Assembly: GCA_036245525.1 (NCBI GenBank)
Contig: BTPG01000001.1
Location: 180,295,950-180,359,949, forward strand
DNA: 64,000 bases
From: Semisulcospira habei
Lineage: Eukaryota > Mollusca > Gastropoda > Semisulcospiridae
Reading direction: 5' to 3'
Shown here one piece after another: positions 10,645 to 22,572 of this stretch. Within the stretch, counting starts at the first letter, position 1. The number at the start of each line of letters is the position of its first letter. Both the position numbers and the translations under genes were made by a program. The notes under the pieces are model-generated. The model was not told where the DNA came from. It did not search any database and saw only the letters and a program-made list of their open reading frames with translations.

Positions 10645-10995
10645 TTGTGGTTTCATCTTTATTTACATATAAGGAACGATTGGCTGTACATTGCTTAACG
10701 TCCCGACAGCAACAAGACTTCCTCAGGACGTGCCTGCACTGCTTGTTAAAAAAAAGATAAACAGAATACTGAATGTATGTCCCCAGCGGGTCTAATATGC
10801 TAAAGAAACCTAAGACCATTTAGCAACACACATCTAATACCAAGAGCTACAGGCAGCGCAGACAGTAGGGAGAGTTTAAAAAAGGAAAAGGAAAATGCAG
10901 GTGAATAGACAGAAACACATGCCCCAGAATAGAGGGGAAAACCCACCCTGTGGGGCTGACCCTGGGAACTAAAAAGCAGTTAACCCCACCCAAGT
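10645..10995 (+). repeat. Dispersed repeat family R2, copy 1
   Basis: Matches the reverse complement of 60300-60790. Shared blocks are GCTTAACGTCCCGACAGC, GGACGTGCCTGCACTGC, CTAAGACCATTTAGCAACAC and GAGAGTTTAAAAA. This copy lacks the 187-bp MITE carried by the other. No coding potential. Confidence 0.8.
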
Positions 10996-12005
10996 CCCCC
11001 AGGGCAGACCCGGGTGGGGACATATAAGAAATGAACACATGTTTGTTGTTTTAAACACTAACTGACCAAAACAGATCGTAAAAAAAGTGAAGGGTTGCCG
11101 TTCCACTTTTGGGCAATTCTGTGTGCTAAAATCGAAAACAATCAAAAATAAGGACCATTTATGTAGGTCAAATGGTTGTTGTGATGCGTCTAGTCGCTCT
11201 CGTTTTCAGCTCCCACCGCTGGCTAGCAGTTTCGCGAAAAGGGGAGCAGAGTATGTCAGTCTCTCCCTGCCAGTACACAGCCTCTCCAACAACAAGCCTC
11301 ATGTAGTGCCTCCTCGAGGCGACTCACGGTAACCGAGCACCTTACGGTCTCGGGATGAACTACAGAGGACTCGGAGGAGGTATGGCCCCCAGACATGCGG
11401 CATGCAGGCCCAAAGATATTTGACAAGCCCTGATGTCCATGAACCAGATCCCCAGCTATGGGTAAATAGACCCATTGCCTTGTGGGTGCCTTGGGAGAGC
11501 TAGGGGAGTAAACCCTATACAAATCCGGGCAAGGATGCTCGATAGCCTTGGTTGGCAGATCTCTTTCGAGAAGGAAAACTCCGAGGAAAAACCTGAGTAG
11601 ATGGGACTCATAAGCCTTGGTCGACAACCCATCTAGGAGAAGGACACTCCAAAACCAAACCATCCTGTGCTCCCAGGAAAGGCCTTTTGACCAGGAGTTA
11701 AGGGTGAGGTAACCCCGACAGAAACCCCGAGTGCTGAAGACGGAGGTAATGGGCTGCACAGCGCACTCTAATAAACCACGGTACCACGCATATACAGCCA
11801 TATGACACTTTGAGATGGATTGAACAGAACTGGTGCTCGCCCTGTGGAGTCGTATCAGGCAGGTGCAGTACCGAGCTCTGCGTCTCTTCGGAGTCTACTC
11901 CCAGCGACTGGAGGACCTTCCTGACTGTCTCGAGGAGCCAGTGGACGGGGAAGTACAGCGACTGGCCAGCGAAAAAACAAGACCAGAGACAAAGAAAAAG
12001 CCAAT

Positions 12006-14570
12006 GTGAACATCATGCACTGGAATACAGAAGGGCTTACCAACAAGAAAACAGAACTAGAGCATTTTCTGCATGAAAACAGCATAAACATCTACTGTAT
12101 ACAAGAGACACACCTGCTTTTTACCCATAGCTGGGGAAGGGAAACCCTTAAGGTCAGAGGATCCGAAGTGATCACCAAGGGAGGAAGAAAGAGAGAGTTA
12201 TGACCCTAGTTAGAAAGTACCTGGCATAGCCAGTTCCAGAGTTGGGGATATGACACGCTTGACAAGAGAGAAGAAGACATCGAGGAGTGGCAAGATGAAA
12301 ACCACCTGATACTTGCCAATGACCCTGAGGACCAACCTACCTTCTACTCTCGCCGCTGGCACACCACCACTACACCGGACCTGGCGCTTTGCACTGAAGA
12401 TGTTCTTAAGCGCCTCAGCAGAACAGTAGGACCACAGTTAGGAGGAAGTGACCACCGCCTTGTCCTCCTCTCCCTAAAAGAAATCACAGCAGCTAGCTCG
12501 CCACACCGGCCAAGATGGAACTACCGAAAGGCAAACTGCCGCTTGTTCAGTATCCGAACAAATGAGCTAATGCAAGACCTCGCTGTGTCTGGAAGGAACA
12601 TCAACAATGTGGTCATAGAGTTTAAAGACATTATCAGTAAGGCAGCCAAGGAAACCATACCTCGAGGGATCCGGAAAAACTACACCCCGTACTGGACCGC
12701 AGAGATCTTCAGAAAGCACATGACAACCTCACAAGGGCCAGAGAAGACGCTGAAACCAACCCCAGCCAAGAAAACATCAAGCTACAACACAGTAAGGCCC
12801 AGTATCTGAAGATAAAGTTGGAATGCACAAGAAGAAGTTGGAGAGAGAAGACTGCAAGACTAAACATAGACAGGGACACCACCAAGTTGTGGAGAGTGAC
12901 CAAGGCATTGAACGATGAGGGCACCAGGGAACAGAAGATCACTCTGGAAGAAGGGAAAGCACTGATTGGTAGGAAAGCTGCAAACATGTTCGCACAGATC
13001 TATGCGAAAGAAAGTAACATCACTGTCCCACGAATGCTTGAGAAAGAAATCAGACAATGAACCTTTATTTTCCAACGGTAGAAGTTATTGGTAACAGGAC
13101 CAGTTTTCAAACTTGCCGAGACAGGAAGAAAGAGAGATGCAAACATCCATGATGCAATGAAGAAGGACATCACCCTTCCAGAACTGAAGATGGCCATCAA
13201 ACAGCTGAAGAAGAAAAATTCTCCAGGCAAACGAGATGTTACAACACCTTGGCAACACTGCCTTAATGAAGCTACTGGACATCTTTAGCCACAGCTGGAA
13301 AGGAGGACAGGTACCCCACTGCTGGAAGGAAGCCAGGCTCATTCCAATTTTGAAGAAAGGGAAGAATAAGTCCAAAGCCCTGAGTTATCGCCCCATCAGC
13401 CCGACAAGGTGTGTGTGCAAGACAATGGAGCGCATCATCAACAGGCGCCTGCAGTGGTACCTGGACTCCGAAAGCATTATCGTGCCAGAGCAAGCCGGCT
13501 TCAGAAGCTACAAGAGTACAGAAGACTAGACAACACACCTTGCACAGGTCATAGAAGATTTCAAGATCAGAAGGTGACATTAGCTGCCTTCATTGATCTA
13601 CAGAAGGCTTTCGACAAGGTGTGGAAGGATGGTCTCCTAGTGAAACTCCTTCGCAGTGGCATCCAAGGGAACATGTACCAGTGGACCAAGTCATACCTGC
13701 ACATAAGAGCCCGTGTGACAGTGGATGGGTACTGTGGCCAAAAAGTGCTGCTGCATCAGGGGTGCCACAGGGGGAAGTCCTGTCACCAACATACTGTCAT
13801 CAACGACCTTGTGCCAGAGCTACCAAAAGGAGTCCACGCAGCCCTGTCCGCAGATGACCTGGTACTCTGGTGCACAGAAGAGTATGCAACAACTGTAGGA
13901 TGCAGCTAGCCCTGGACAGGCTGACAGACTGGACCAACAACTAATGTGTGACCATCAACACAGAAAAATCATCAGCCACACTCTTCTCTCTCTCCATCAA
14001 AGCAAAGGCTGGCAACCTAGCACTGGGCAACACACCCCACTGCGGTATGAAGACCAACAGACATACCTGGGAGTCACCCTTGACAAGAGGCTGACGTGGA
14101 AGCCGCACATCTGGAACGCAGAAGCGAAAGCTTGAAGAAAGCTGAACATCATGAGGAAGCTGACTGAACACAATGGGTAGCCAATGAAAAGATTCTCAAG
14201 GCACAGTGAGACCGCACCTTGAGTACGGATCCAATGCATGGTTGACGGCAGCCCAGTCACACCAGCAGACCATTGACAGAGTTCAGAACCAGGCGCAATG
14301 AGATCCACACCAGTTGAAAAGATGGAAGAGACAACAGGCATGACACTTCTGCGCATGAGAAGATTGCAAAGCCTTGATACAGTCCACAAAGGTCAAGTCG
14401 TCCAAAGACCATCATATGAATGCCAGGATGAAACAACCAACCTCAGGGAGACTGAAAAGATCAAGCTTTGTGAAGGAGACGAGAGCTCTGCAGAGAAAAC
14501 ATCAGGCAAAGCTCCCTGCGCAGGTAGAGGCTCTGAATCCTGCTAGCGACATTTCCATCCTGGGAAAGTA
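12006..14570 (+). pseudogene. LINE endonuclease-reverse transcriptase, frameshifted
   Basis: The endonuclease begins in the frame MNIMHWNTEGLTNKKTELE with the catalytic-Glu motif CIQETHLL (about 12090-12120); the block ending in GGSDHRLVLL (about 12440-12470) is the SDH motif of AP-type endonucleases. RT motifs follow in shifting frames: YRPISPT (13387-13407), QAGFR (13490-13505), AAFIDLQKAFDKVW (13582-13624) and the active-site box as SADDLVLW (13846-13870), where the usual aromatic before ADD is replaced. At least four frame changes separate these blocks. The downstream tail (13940-14570) has only scattered likeness. The protein would nick target DNA and copy element RNA into the genome; this copy cannot. 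Confidence 0.8.
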
Positions 14571-14635
14571 AGCCAGAAAACATCACCATCTCTTCCACGG
14601 TACCCTACATCACTACCAAAGATGAGCACAGCACT

Positions 14636-15400
14636 GTGAGCAAGAAAGCCCTGACACTGGCCATGCTCAAAGAAAAGTATCCCCAGGAAGCATGCATACG
14701 GGCATACACCGATGGATCAGCCACAGATGCAGTTCAGAATGGAGGGGCTGGGGTGTACATTCAGTACCCAAACGGAAAATGGCAGGCAGAGGCAATACCA
14801 ACAGGCCTTCACTGCACAAATTACAGAGCTGAGGTGGAAGCCCTGGTCCGCGCTGCAAACACCCTTAGCGGCACTGCAGACCCTGATGCCCAGATTGTCT
14901 TCCTGTCTGTCCTTGAGGCAGCAACAGCAAGCAAACTGCCACGTCTACAAGAGGCACTGCAAAACATCAAGTGCACCAGACTGGTGCTGCAGTGGATCCC
15001 TTCACATTGTGGCATCTACGGCAATGAAGAAGCTGACAGAATGGGTGCAGAGAAAGATCAAGACGAAAATGGAGTCAGCTTCACAGAGATGAAGACCATC
15101 ATCTGTGTACAACGGCCCCTAGACAGTTACCATCAGCTGTCCAGACAAGAGCAGGTGACCATCTTCCGTCTGAGGACCGGGCACAACCGACTCAATTTCC
15201 ACCTGCACAGATGCTTCCACTTCGTGCCATCTCCCCTGTGCCCTTGTGGAGAAGCAGAGCAGACCACAGAGCACATCCTCCAGGACTGTGGGAACCACCA
15301 GCTGCTGAAGCCCGCCACTCTACAAGAGAAACTGTACGGGCCTGTGGAAGCGCTACAGAAGACCACAGATTTAATTTTGAGAGCCAAACTCCAAGTGTGA
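14636..15400 (+). pseudogene. LINE RNase H domain plus C-terminal zinc-binding tail
   Basis: A 254-residue open stretch with no ATG at its head, so it is the in-frame end of the upstream ORF2. RNase HI motifs are YTDGSA (first Asp), TNYRAEVEAL (Glu), and PSHCGIYGNEEAD (His and last Asp). The usual TD between the third strand and helix is missing: the text reads VFLSVLEA, which suggests a small deletion removing a catalytic Asp. The tail has the LINE-typical block IFRLRTGHNRLNFHL and a Cys/His cluster CPCGEAEQTTEHILQDC. The domain degrades the RNA template during insertion in I-clade elements. Confidence 0.8.
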
Positions 15401-15439
15401 CGGCGTTCGAGAAAAAGAAGAAGAAGACCATTTATAGTG

Positions 15440-16200
15440 CACTAATTGCCTCAAGGTTGCTTTTGCTGATACTGTGATATTTGAAGCATACAACAAACAT
15501 CTCATTTTAGTATGGCCTTTTCCCGATTTCCTGAAAATGGGTCAAGTTTACACTGACCCTCTGCAGTCACCATTAGCATATATGCGAAATACCTAAAGAG
15601 AGAAAAAAATCAGCTTAAAATTAACAATTAAGGATGAAAGTATACTACATAGCAAGGTTTGCGTCTGTAACTGCTGAAAAGCCCACTTCTGCCAACAGCC
15701 ATATTACTTTTGTCTATGTGCATAACTGCAAGTAATTTACACTATCAGTGTATAAGGATTGTAAATATCAAATAACACAAAAACATGTGCACGTTCACAA
15801 AACAATGCCTTGTCAAGATTATCATTCGTGACACTCATGGCACTTCAACACAAGAAAGAATGTTAAGTTTGACCAAGTCTGCCCAGTTTAAGTGACACCG
15901 CCTGTTCAAAGATGTACATATGGTCCATCGTGGCCTTTACCTTGAAGGTATTGACGTGTATTTGCTACACGATAATCTGTAGTGAAGTAAAGTATCTCCA
16001 ACTCAAATTTGAAGTAAAAATCTGTCCAGTTGTTTGAGAGATATTGTCTACACAAAGGCTCAAACCTATATAGCCACTGTGACCTTCACCTTGCACAGAG
16101 TTACGTGCTACTCAAACAAAACTATCTGCATTTAGCTAAAGTATCATCACCTAAACTTTCAAGTGAACCTGTTGATTGGTTTGCGAGATATCGCCTGCTC
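15440..16200. other. No gene recognised; start of diverged repeat
   Basis: AT-rich DNA. From about 15900 the text (CCAGTTGTTTGAGAGATATTG, GTGACCTTCACCTTG) resembles the diverged repeat units that follow at 16205-16860. Confidence 0.45.
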
Positions 16201-16204
16201 AACA

Positions 16205-16860
16205 GCCATGAAAGGCAACAGACATAATGTTCATAATGACTTATAATGTTTGTTTCCTTTTTACCACAATCAAATTATTAATATGAATCATCATCAACCA
16301 AAATTTGACTAAAACGTCCAGTGATTCAATAAATATTTTCTACACGAAAAAAATAAAAATGTACAAGCAAATAATACAAATTTGATTCTGACTTTCACAG
16401 TAGCGCTGCCATTCTAGTGATTGAATTCATAAGAAAATATCAAACTTGGATCAAACCGGTCGGGTGGTTCAGGAGATATTGCATGCCCAAACGTTTAAAT
16501 GAATATGGTCATAATGTTCAGACATAATGTTCATAATGATTCATAATATTTGGTTTCTTTTTACAAAAATTAAATTATTAATATGAATCATCATCAACCA
16601 AAATTTGACTAAAACGTCCAGTGGTTCAAGAAATATTGTCTACACGAAAAAAATAAAATGTACAAGCAAATAATGCAAATTTCATTCTGACTTTCACAGT
16701 AGCGCTGCCATTCTAGTGATTGAATTCACAAGAAAGTATCAAACTTGGATTAAACTGGTCGAGTTGTTCATGCCCAACGTTTAAACGAATATGGTCACCA
16801 TGACCTTGATCTTCATGGAACAACATGATATTTGCTTTTTGACACATTGTACTGTTTTGT
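16205..16860. repeat. Diverged tandem repeat, period 300 bp
   Basis: Blocks such as ATATGAATCATCATCAACC recur exactly 300 bases apart (16281 and 16581), followed in both by AAAATTTGACTAAAACGTCC, GCGCTGCCATTCTAGTGATT and CAAACTTGGAT. The copies differ by scattered substitutions and small indels, so this duplication is older than the one at 9634. Confidence 0.85.
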
Positions 16861-16869
16861 AAAGGTCAC

Positions 16870-18560
16870 CACAGAAAATTTGGATCAGATCTGTGCAATG
16901 GCTAAAAGCAGAACAAGTATAACCGCGTGGCTTAGAACATGCCAATAATGGAGCTCCCAGCATTCCAATATAGGAACTTTGGCCTGCCTACTGAAGACGT
17001 TACGTAACCTAACAAAATTCTTTGTTCTTAGTATGGTTTTGTTATCAACCTGTGAACGTTCTTCACACGTGCAGCAGTTGCTTTTGCTGATAGACGGCCG
17101 TTGATTAATGAAGTGTTTGTTGTTGTCATATCCTGTCTCTAACTTTGCAGTTACGAAAGGTGAGTGAACAGTGTCTTTTGACGTTGTAAAATTTGAAGTG
17201 CCTCGTTGCATTAGCGCTGTCTGCCGTTTGCAATTTTCTCAAAACGGCCGCGTTCCATTTAGGCGCCCGTTCCAATATCACAGCTCCGACTCTACATCAA
17301 TCGAGCTATGCCTGGACCTGGGTCGCTCACAGTTCAGTTCAGTTCAGCTCAGTCAAGATGGGATCTCTGCGCTCGGAAAGGGTGATCGTCAGTAGAAAAG
17401 TGAGTGATGAGCTTGTGACGTGTAATGCTCGCCTGGCATTACATGTACGTCAAAAATCCCGCTCAATCCGTCACCACCTCTAATCTTACTCATTAGTACC
17501 GTACAATAAAAGGGTAGGGTAATACTCATCACTGTAATTTCCATACGAACAGTACACACAGCACTTGGGCACAGATACACATACACCTGAAACCGTTCTT
17601 ATACAACATACATGGGACTCAACTGAATATGCAATCCATACATGGAACAGCTCTTTTACAGCTTGCAGGTGCCACACCAGAACAAGCAACAAGTATGTAG
17701 TTATTCTTATTCAGCCTGGGCAAATAAAGGTAACAAACTATCACTAAATGTAAATGAAAATTTCCTCAGACACTTCAGTGAAAATCTGAACATTTGTAAC
17801 AGAAGAATCCAACTAATATAAGAAGACACTTTTTCAACATCAGAATCAGGTGAAAGACACAGGCATAGAAGGGACTTTGTAGGTTATGGATTTCATATAC
17901 TCATATAGAAGAGACTTTGTGGGATGGTTCATCCCATCTTGTTCAAATACTGGAGCTTTGTGTTTTTAGATCAGATTGCCATATGCAGTTTTGCGGCATA
18001 ACTGATGTTAAGATCAACACAAAACATACATACATCACAATCAAGCAGACTCTAAAATACCAAACCACACAAATGTATAGAAGTCATATAAATATGAACA
18101 CACATCTAAGTAAATAAAATAAGATAAATCTATCACATAATAAGCATATTCCGACTCCAAAAACCGCCAAGTGAGCCGGAACGAAAACAGGTTAACTAAA
18201 TTCATATGTATTTATAAAACTGTATATCCTGTCTAAGAAATGGTTAAGAGAACTATAAGAACTATAAACAACTAGGATGGGCTGTAGGTAATTGTAAAGG
18301 GACTTTGAGTCAATCTGAGTTAAATCATATCACAACCATTAGTACATATTGCCGAGGGAAAAAAAGAGGGAAATATAAAACAAGAGCACAGGGACGGCAT
18401 TGAAGGGATAAGTTTAAGAGTGCTGTGGTCACGGACCTTTATTACTGGATGGCTGTCTTGGGGTCAAGGTCGAAATAGTATGGGTTAAGATAAGTTACTT
18501 CCGGTGGCATCTTTGCAAGTTTGGCGAAAGTTTCCAGTTATTATTTTGTGGCGTAATTTC
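16870..18560. other. No gene recognised
   Basis: Non-coding; short frames only. 17328-17350 has a small CAGTT(C) tandem run. The sequence just before 18565 could be the leader of the THAP gene, but no promoter element is clear. Confidence 0.45.
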
Positions 18561-18564
18561 GTGC

Positions 18565-18796
18565 ATGAAAATGGCGATGCGATCTAACCGGAATTGCTGC
18601 GTTGTGGGCTGTCATACAACAGCCGGAAAATGCAGGGGGTTGTCATTTTTGTCCATCCCGAAGGCTGGGAAAAATTCAGACATTAACAAATGGCGAAGTG
18701 ATTTGATACAAGCCATCAACCGTTGCGACACAAGTTTCAATGCAGATAAGGCATTGATCTGCTCTCGTCACTTTGATGAGAACTGTTTGAAACGAG
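18565..18796 (+). CDS. THAP zinc-finger exon of a P-element-type transposase gene
   Basis: From ATG 18565 the frame encodes MKMAMRSNRN then a THAP domain: C2CH ligands in CCVVGCH and ICSRHF, the invariant Trp in NKWRSDLI, and the Pro in FLSIPK. At AACGAG|GTATTA (18796/18797) there is a plausible splice donor, in phase 1; reading on gives a stop at about 18830. THAP domains bind the terminal DNA of P transposons and also occur in domesticated proteins. Matching P-transposase exons lie at 25120-27165, with candidates at 22416 and 22665. The exon that should carry the end of the THAP domain was not found, and two LINEs now occupy the introns. Confidence 0.75.
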
Positions 18797-19162
18797 GTAT
18801 TATTCATGTAATATATTCATTATTCATGTAGCTTTTAATACGGAGCTTTAATCTCTTTATGCGGTGTGCCGGAGTGCGTGGTCTGACCGGTCTGTTACTT
18901 TCCAGTGTTGTTTGTTACCGTAATGTCGTTAGTGTACGGGACCAGCAATGCGCAAATTTCAATAATTAAATTATATCTATTTTATATATTAGATCGTATA
19001 CTTTAACAGATTTTGTATTCATCTGTTTTAAAATTTTATTGTGCACCTTTAACTCTGTAGGCCTAACTAAAATTTCTTGTAGTTTTAGACAATAACGATA
19101 CTGTGTGGTAACTTACAAGTTTCTGTCTCATCATGATAAATGCAGATATTTATGTTCAGTGT

Positions 19163-21925
19163 GGGGAGATGATTCTGTATTCAGGTCATGAAGAGGAGAA
19201 TGCCCCCCATACAGAAGGAGTAGCACTCATGCTGTCACCAGTGGCACAGAGAGCGCTGATGGGCTGGGAACCTCTTGGGCCAAGAATTATAACAGCAGCC
19301 TTTAGAACCAAGAAAAAGCTCAAGCTGAACGTCATCCAGTGTTATGCGCCCACCAATGACAGTGACGAGGAAGAGAAACAAGAGTTCTACGACCGACTCC
19401 AGAGTGCCGTGGACAAATGTGCGGAGCGAGACATCACCATCGTCATGGGCGATTTTAATGCCAAAATAGGGGAGGACAACACCGGATACGAAGAGGTGAT
19501 GGGGAGACAGGGACTAGGCTCGGAGATGAGAACGGGGAGAGGTTTGTAGACTTTTGTGCTCTAAACCGACTTGTCATTGGAGGCAGCATCTTCCCACACA
19601 GAAGAATACACAAAGCAACTTGGGTCTCACCTGACCATACAACAGAGAACCAAATAGACCATATCTGCATTAGCAAGAAATTTAGAAGATCCTTTCAAGA
19701 TGTTCGAGTGAGGAGGGGAGCAGATGTCGCCTCAGACCACCATCTGCTTACCTTAAGAATGAAGCTCAAGCTAAAGAAAAGCCGCACAGAGACAACAAGA
19801 AGACAGCGCTATAATGTAGGCCTCCTGAGAGAAACTGGAGTTAGAGAAGAGTTCAAACTGGTGCTGTCCAACCGGTTTCAAGCGCTACAGGAGCTAGTAA
19901 ATGAAGAGGAGGCGGTCACCACAGAGCAGCAGTGGAAGGCAGTTAGAGAGGCGCTGAACTCAACCTGCAAAGACACTGTAGGGTTCAGGAAACACCACCA
20001 CAAGGACTGGCTGTCGGCACAGACCTTGAAGAAGATAGAAGCGAGAAAGCAGAAGAAAGCAGCGGTCAACAACAGTCGCACGAGAGCAGCCAAAGTAAGG
20101 GCACAGGGGGAATACTCGGAAGCCAACCGCGAGGTGAAGAGGAGTATCAGGGCAGACAAGAGGGCCTACACAGACAGCCTGGCAGCAGAGGCAGAAAAGG
20201 CAGCAGGCAGCGGCAACATGAAACAGCTCTACGACATTACCAGAAGATTGTCGGGTAAGTATGGCCATACAGAAAGACCAGTAAAAGACAAAGAAGGCAA
20301 GCCTATTGCAGACAGAGCAGACCAACTCGACAGATGGGCCGAGTATTTTGAAGAGTTACTGAACAGACCTAGCCCACCCGACCCCCCCGACATCCAGCCG
20401 GCAGAGACCGACCTACCCATCAGCTGTGACAGACCCAGCCGGGAAGAGATCAGAAAAGCAGTGGCATTTTTGAAGAATGGCAAAGCAGCAGGGCCAGATA
20501 GCATCCCAGCGGAGTCTCTGAAAGCAGACCTAGAGACAACAGTTGAGATGCTGTACCCACTGTTTGGAAAGATCTGGGAAGAGGAGGTGATGCCAGCTGA
20601 CTGGAAGGAGGGGTACCTAATCAAGCTTCCCAAGAAAGGCGACCTCAGCAAGTGTTCCAACTACAGAGGAATCACCTTGCTGTCAGTACCAGGAAAGGTC
20701 TTCAACAGGATCATCCTAGAGAGAATGAAGAGCTCCGTTGACCCCCAGCTGAGAGACCAGCAAGCAGGATTCAGGAAGAACCGATCATGTACAGACCAGA
20801 TCGCCACTCTCCGCATCATCGTGGAATAGTCTCTGGAGTGGAGCTCCCCGCTGTACGTCAACTTTGTGGATTATGAGAAAGCATTTGACAGCGTGGACCG
20901 AGAGACTCTGTGGAAACTCCTACGACACTACGGTGTACCCACAAAGCTCGTCCGCCTGATCAAGAGCAGCTATGATGGCATGACATGTCGCGTGATCCAC
21001 GAAGGGCAGTTCACCAGAGAGCTCCAGGTCAGAACTGGTGTCAGGCAGGGGTGTCTGCTGTCTCCGTTCCTCTTCCTACTGGCCATAGACTGGGTCATGA
21101 AGATGACCACAGAGCACAGACGAAGTGGAATACAGTGGACACTGTGGACACAGCTTGACGACCTCGATTTTGCAGACGACTTGGCATTACTGTCCCACAC
21201 TCATCAACAAATGCAGGACAAGACCACGAGGCTTGCTGACATCTCGTCCCAAGTGGGCCTCACCATTCACAAACAGAAAACAAAGACAATGAGGCTGAAC
21301 GCAACCAGGGAAGAACCAGTCTTGCTTGCTGGCACCCCGTTGGAGGAGGTGGAGTCCTTCACCTATCTCGGGAGCATCATAGACAAAAAAGGCGGCACTG
21401 ATGCAGATGTCAGAGCACGAATCGGTAAAGCCAGAGCAGCCTTTCTCCAGTTGAAAAAAGTGTGGAGTTCCAGAGAGCTGTCACAACACACCAAAGTCCG
21501 GATTTTCAACTCCAATGTAAAAGCAGTTCTCCTATATGGAGCAGAGACATGGAGATTGACAAAAACCACAGTCAACAGAGTACAGACCTTCATGCCTTAG
21601 AAGAATTTTGAAAATCCACTGGCCAGAGAAGATCAGCAACGTCAGACTCTGGGAGAGAACAGAGCAGATAACAGCAGAGAATGAAATTGGGCGAAGAAGA
21701 TGGGGATGGATCGGTCACAGTCTGAGAAAGCCAGCTTCCAGTATCACTAGGCAGGCATTGTCATGGAACCCCCAGGGAAAGAGGAAAAGAGGTAGGCCGA
21801 GAAACTCCTGGCGTCGAGACCTCCAAGCAGACATCAAGAGACTGGGAACCACCTGGAGTAGAATCGAAGGAGAAGCACAGGACAGGAGTTGCTGGAGGTC
21901 TCTCGTCGACGGCCTATACCCGGGT
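19163..21925 (+). pseudogene. RTE endonuclease-reverse transcriptase of copy B
   Basis: Endonuclease motifs: VIQCYAPTND, then VMGDFNAKIGE (19444-19475), IDHICISKKFRRS and ASDHHLL (19733-19750). A frameshift lies near 19520. RT motifs: SNYRGITLLSV (20658-20690), QQAGFRKNRSC (20759-20790), NFVDYEKAFDSVD (20861-20898), VRQGCLLSPFLF (21041-21076) and the catalytic LDFADDLALL (21162-21191). A premature TAG at 20827 replaces the CAG seen in copy C, and an 8-base deletion at about 21596 shifts the C-terminal region (RLWERTEQITAENEIGRRRWGW). The C-terminal GRPRNSWRRDLQ block is intact. Machine annotation often labels this endonuclease as craniofacial development protein 2; it is a LINE protein. Confidence 0.9.
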
Positions 21926-21930
21926 AAGTA
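19163..21930 (+). mobile_element. RTE-type LINE, 5'-truncated copy B, with TSD
   Basis: A direct repeat ATGTTCAGTGT at 19152-19162 and 21931-21941 bounds the copy. It starts inside the endonuclease (GEMILYSGHEEENAP) and ends with GGGTAAGTA, a short form of the (GTAA)n tail of this family. Reverse transcriptase motifs are all present. It sits between the THAP exon and the P-transposase exons, on the same strand. Copies C (30290-32102) and E (42319-45460) and a deleted derivative (35302-35840) belong to the same or a sister family. Confidence 0.9.
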
Positions 21931-22415
21931 ATGTTCAGTGTACAAATTTTGCAGGGCCAACAGGCAGGTGCACAGGACTTGTTCCCGGTAGTATGCCGCT
22001 TCACTGGATGCCAAGAAAATCCATCGAAACAAGCAAAACTATGAGGCCAGAGCCAGCAAGTAGTAGACATTAATGTTATTGTTGGCCGCAAGTTTGTATT
22101 TCTCAATTTTCTGCTAACTTTATTTTGATCATGCGTTTCTCATAACTTTCGTCAACATTTTAGTAAAAGCAGCCAAAACAAACTGCGTTAGTTCAAAAGT
22201 GTGAATGAAAATTAAAACTTCATACAAGAAGTAGACAGCACTTGGTACGAAATTGTATCTAGTAAAAAACAAAATCAAACTGACAATACAGTTTGCCTGG
22301 GTGAATGTGTATTTGAGCAGAAATGCATATATGTGTGTGTGTATATATAATATAGATATATGTGTGTGTGTGTGTGTATGTGTGATAGGTGTGATATACT
22401 TTTGTTTTTTTACAG

Positions 22416-22572
22416 ACTGCACGAGAGCCACCTCCTGTGCCAGTAAGAATTTGCTACCGAACCTTTGAAGATGTACAAACAGATGCAAGAAAGACTTTGC
22501 CACCAGGGTGGGTGATGATGGAAAGCACACCGTCATCACTGCAGATTGGACTGCCATCAGAGAAAAACCAGT
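22416..22572 (+). CDS. Candidate middle exon of the THAP/P-transposase gene
   Basis: A pyrimidine tract with TTTTTTTACAG precedes 22416. The following frame (TAREPPPVPVRICYRTFEDV, then KTLPPGWVMMESTP) has the W-containing style of the linker that follows the THAP domain in P-type transposases, judged from memory. The 3' boundary is uncertain. A second acceptor (poly-T then ACAG at 22661-22664) precedes another possible exon reading NQVVIDFVLENDERA. Phase does not fit directly to the THAP exon at 18796, so an exon is missing or lost. Confidence 0.35.

Larger units (their letters stand above)
11163..15425 (+). mobile_element. Full-length, decayed I-type (RNase H-bearing) LINE with TSD
   Basis: The element is bounded by a direct repeat GACCATTTAT at 11153-11162 and 15426-15435, and its 3' end is an A-rich GAAAAAGAAGAAGAAG tail, as expected for target-primed insertion. 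Inside, in order: a GC-rich leader (11163-12000), an AP-type endonuclease (from 12006), RT (about 13090-13910) and RNase H with a C-terminal CCHC-like segment (14636-15400). RNase H after RT is typical of the I superclade. Frameshifts and stops are frequent, so it is not active. No ORF1 (gag) protein could be recognised in the leader. Confidence 0.85.

Noticed and set aside
15900..16860. Regulatory array from repeated GACCTTGACC-like motifs
   Set aside because: The motifs lie in diverged 300-bp tandem repeats and look like repeat text, not binding sites.
19133..19549. Host 'craniofacial development protein 2' gene
   Set aside because: It is the endonuclease of an RTE LINE bounded by an 11-bp TSD; the first residues of the frame come from the flank.
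22253..22468. Small gene at the TG run
   Set aside because: The frame crosses a TG repeat and a splice-acceptor-like tract; the exon reading in another frame is more plausible.
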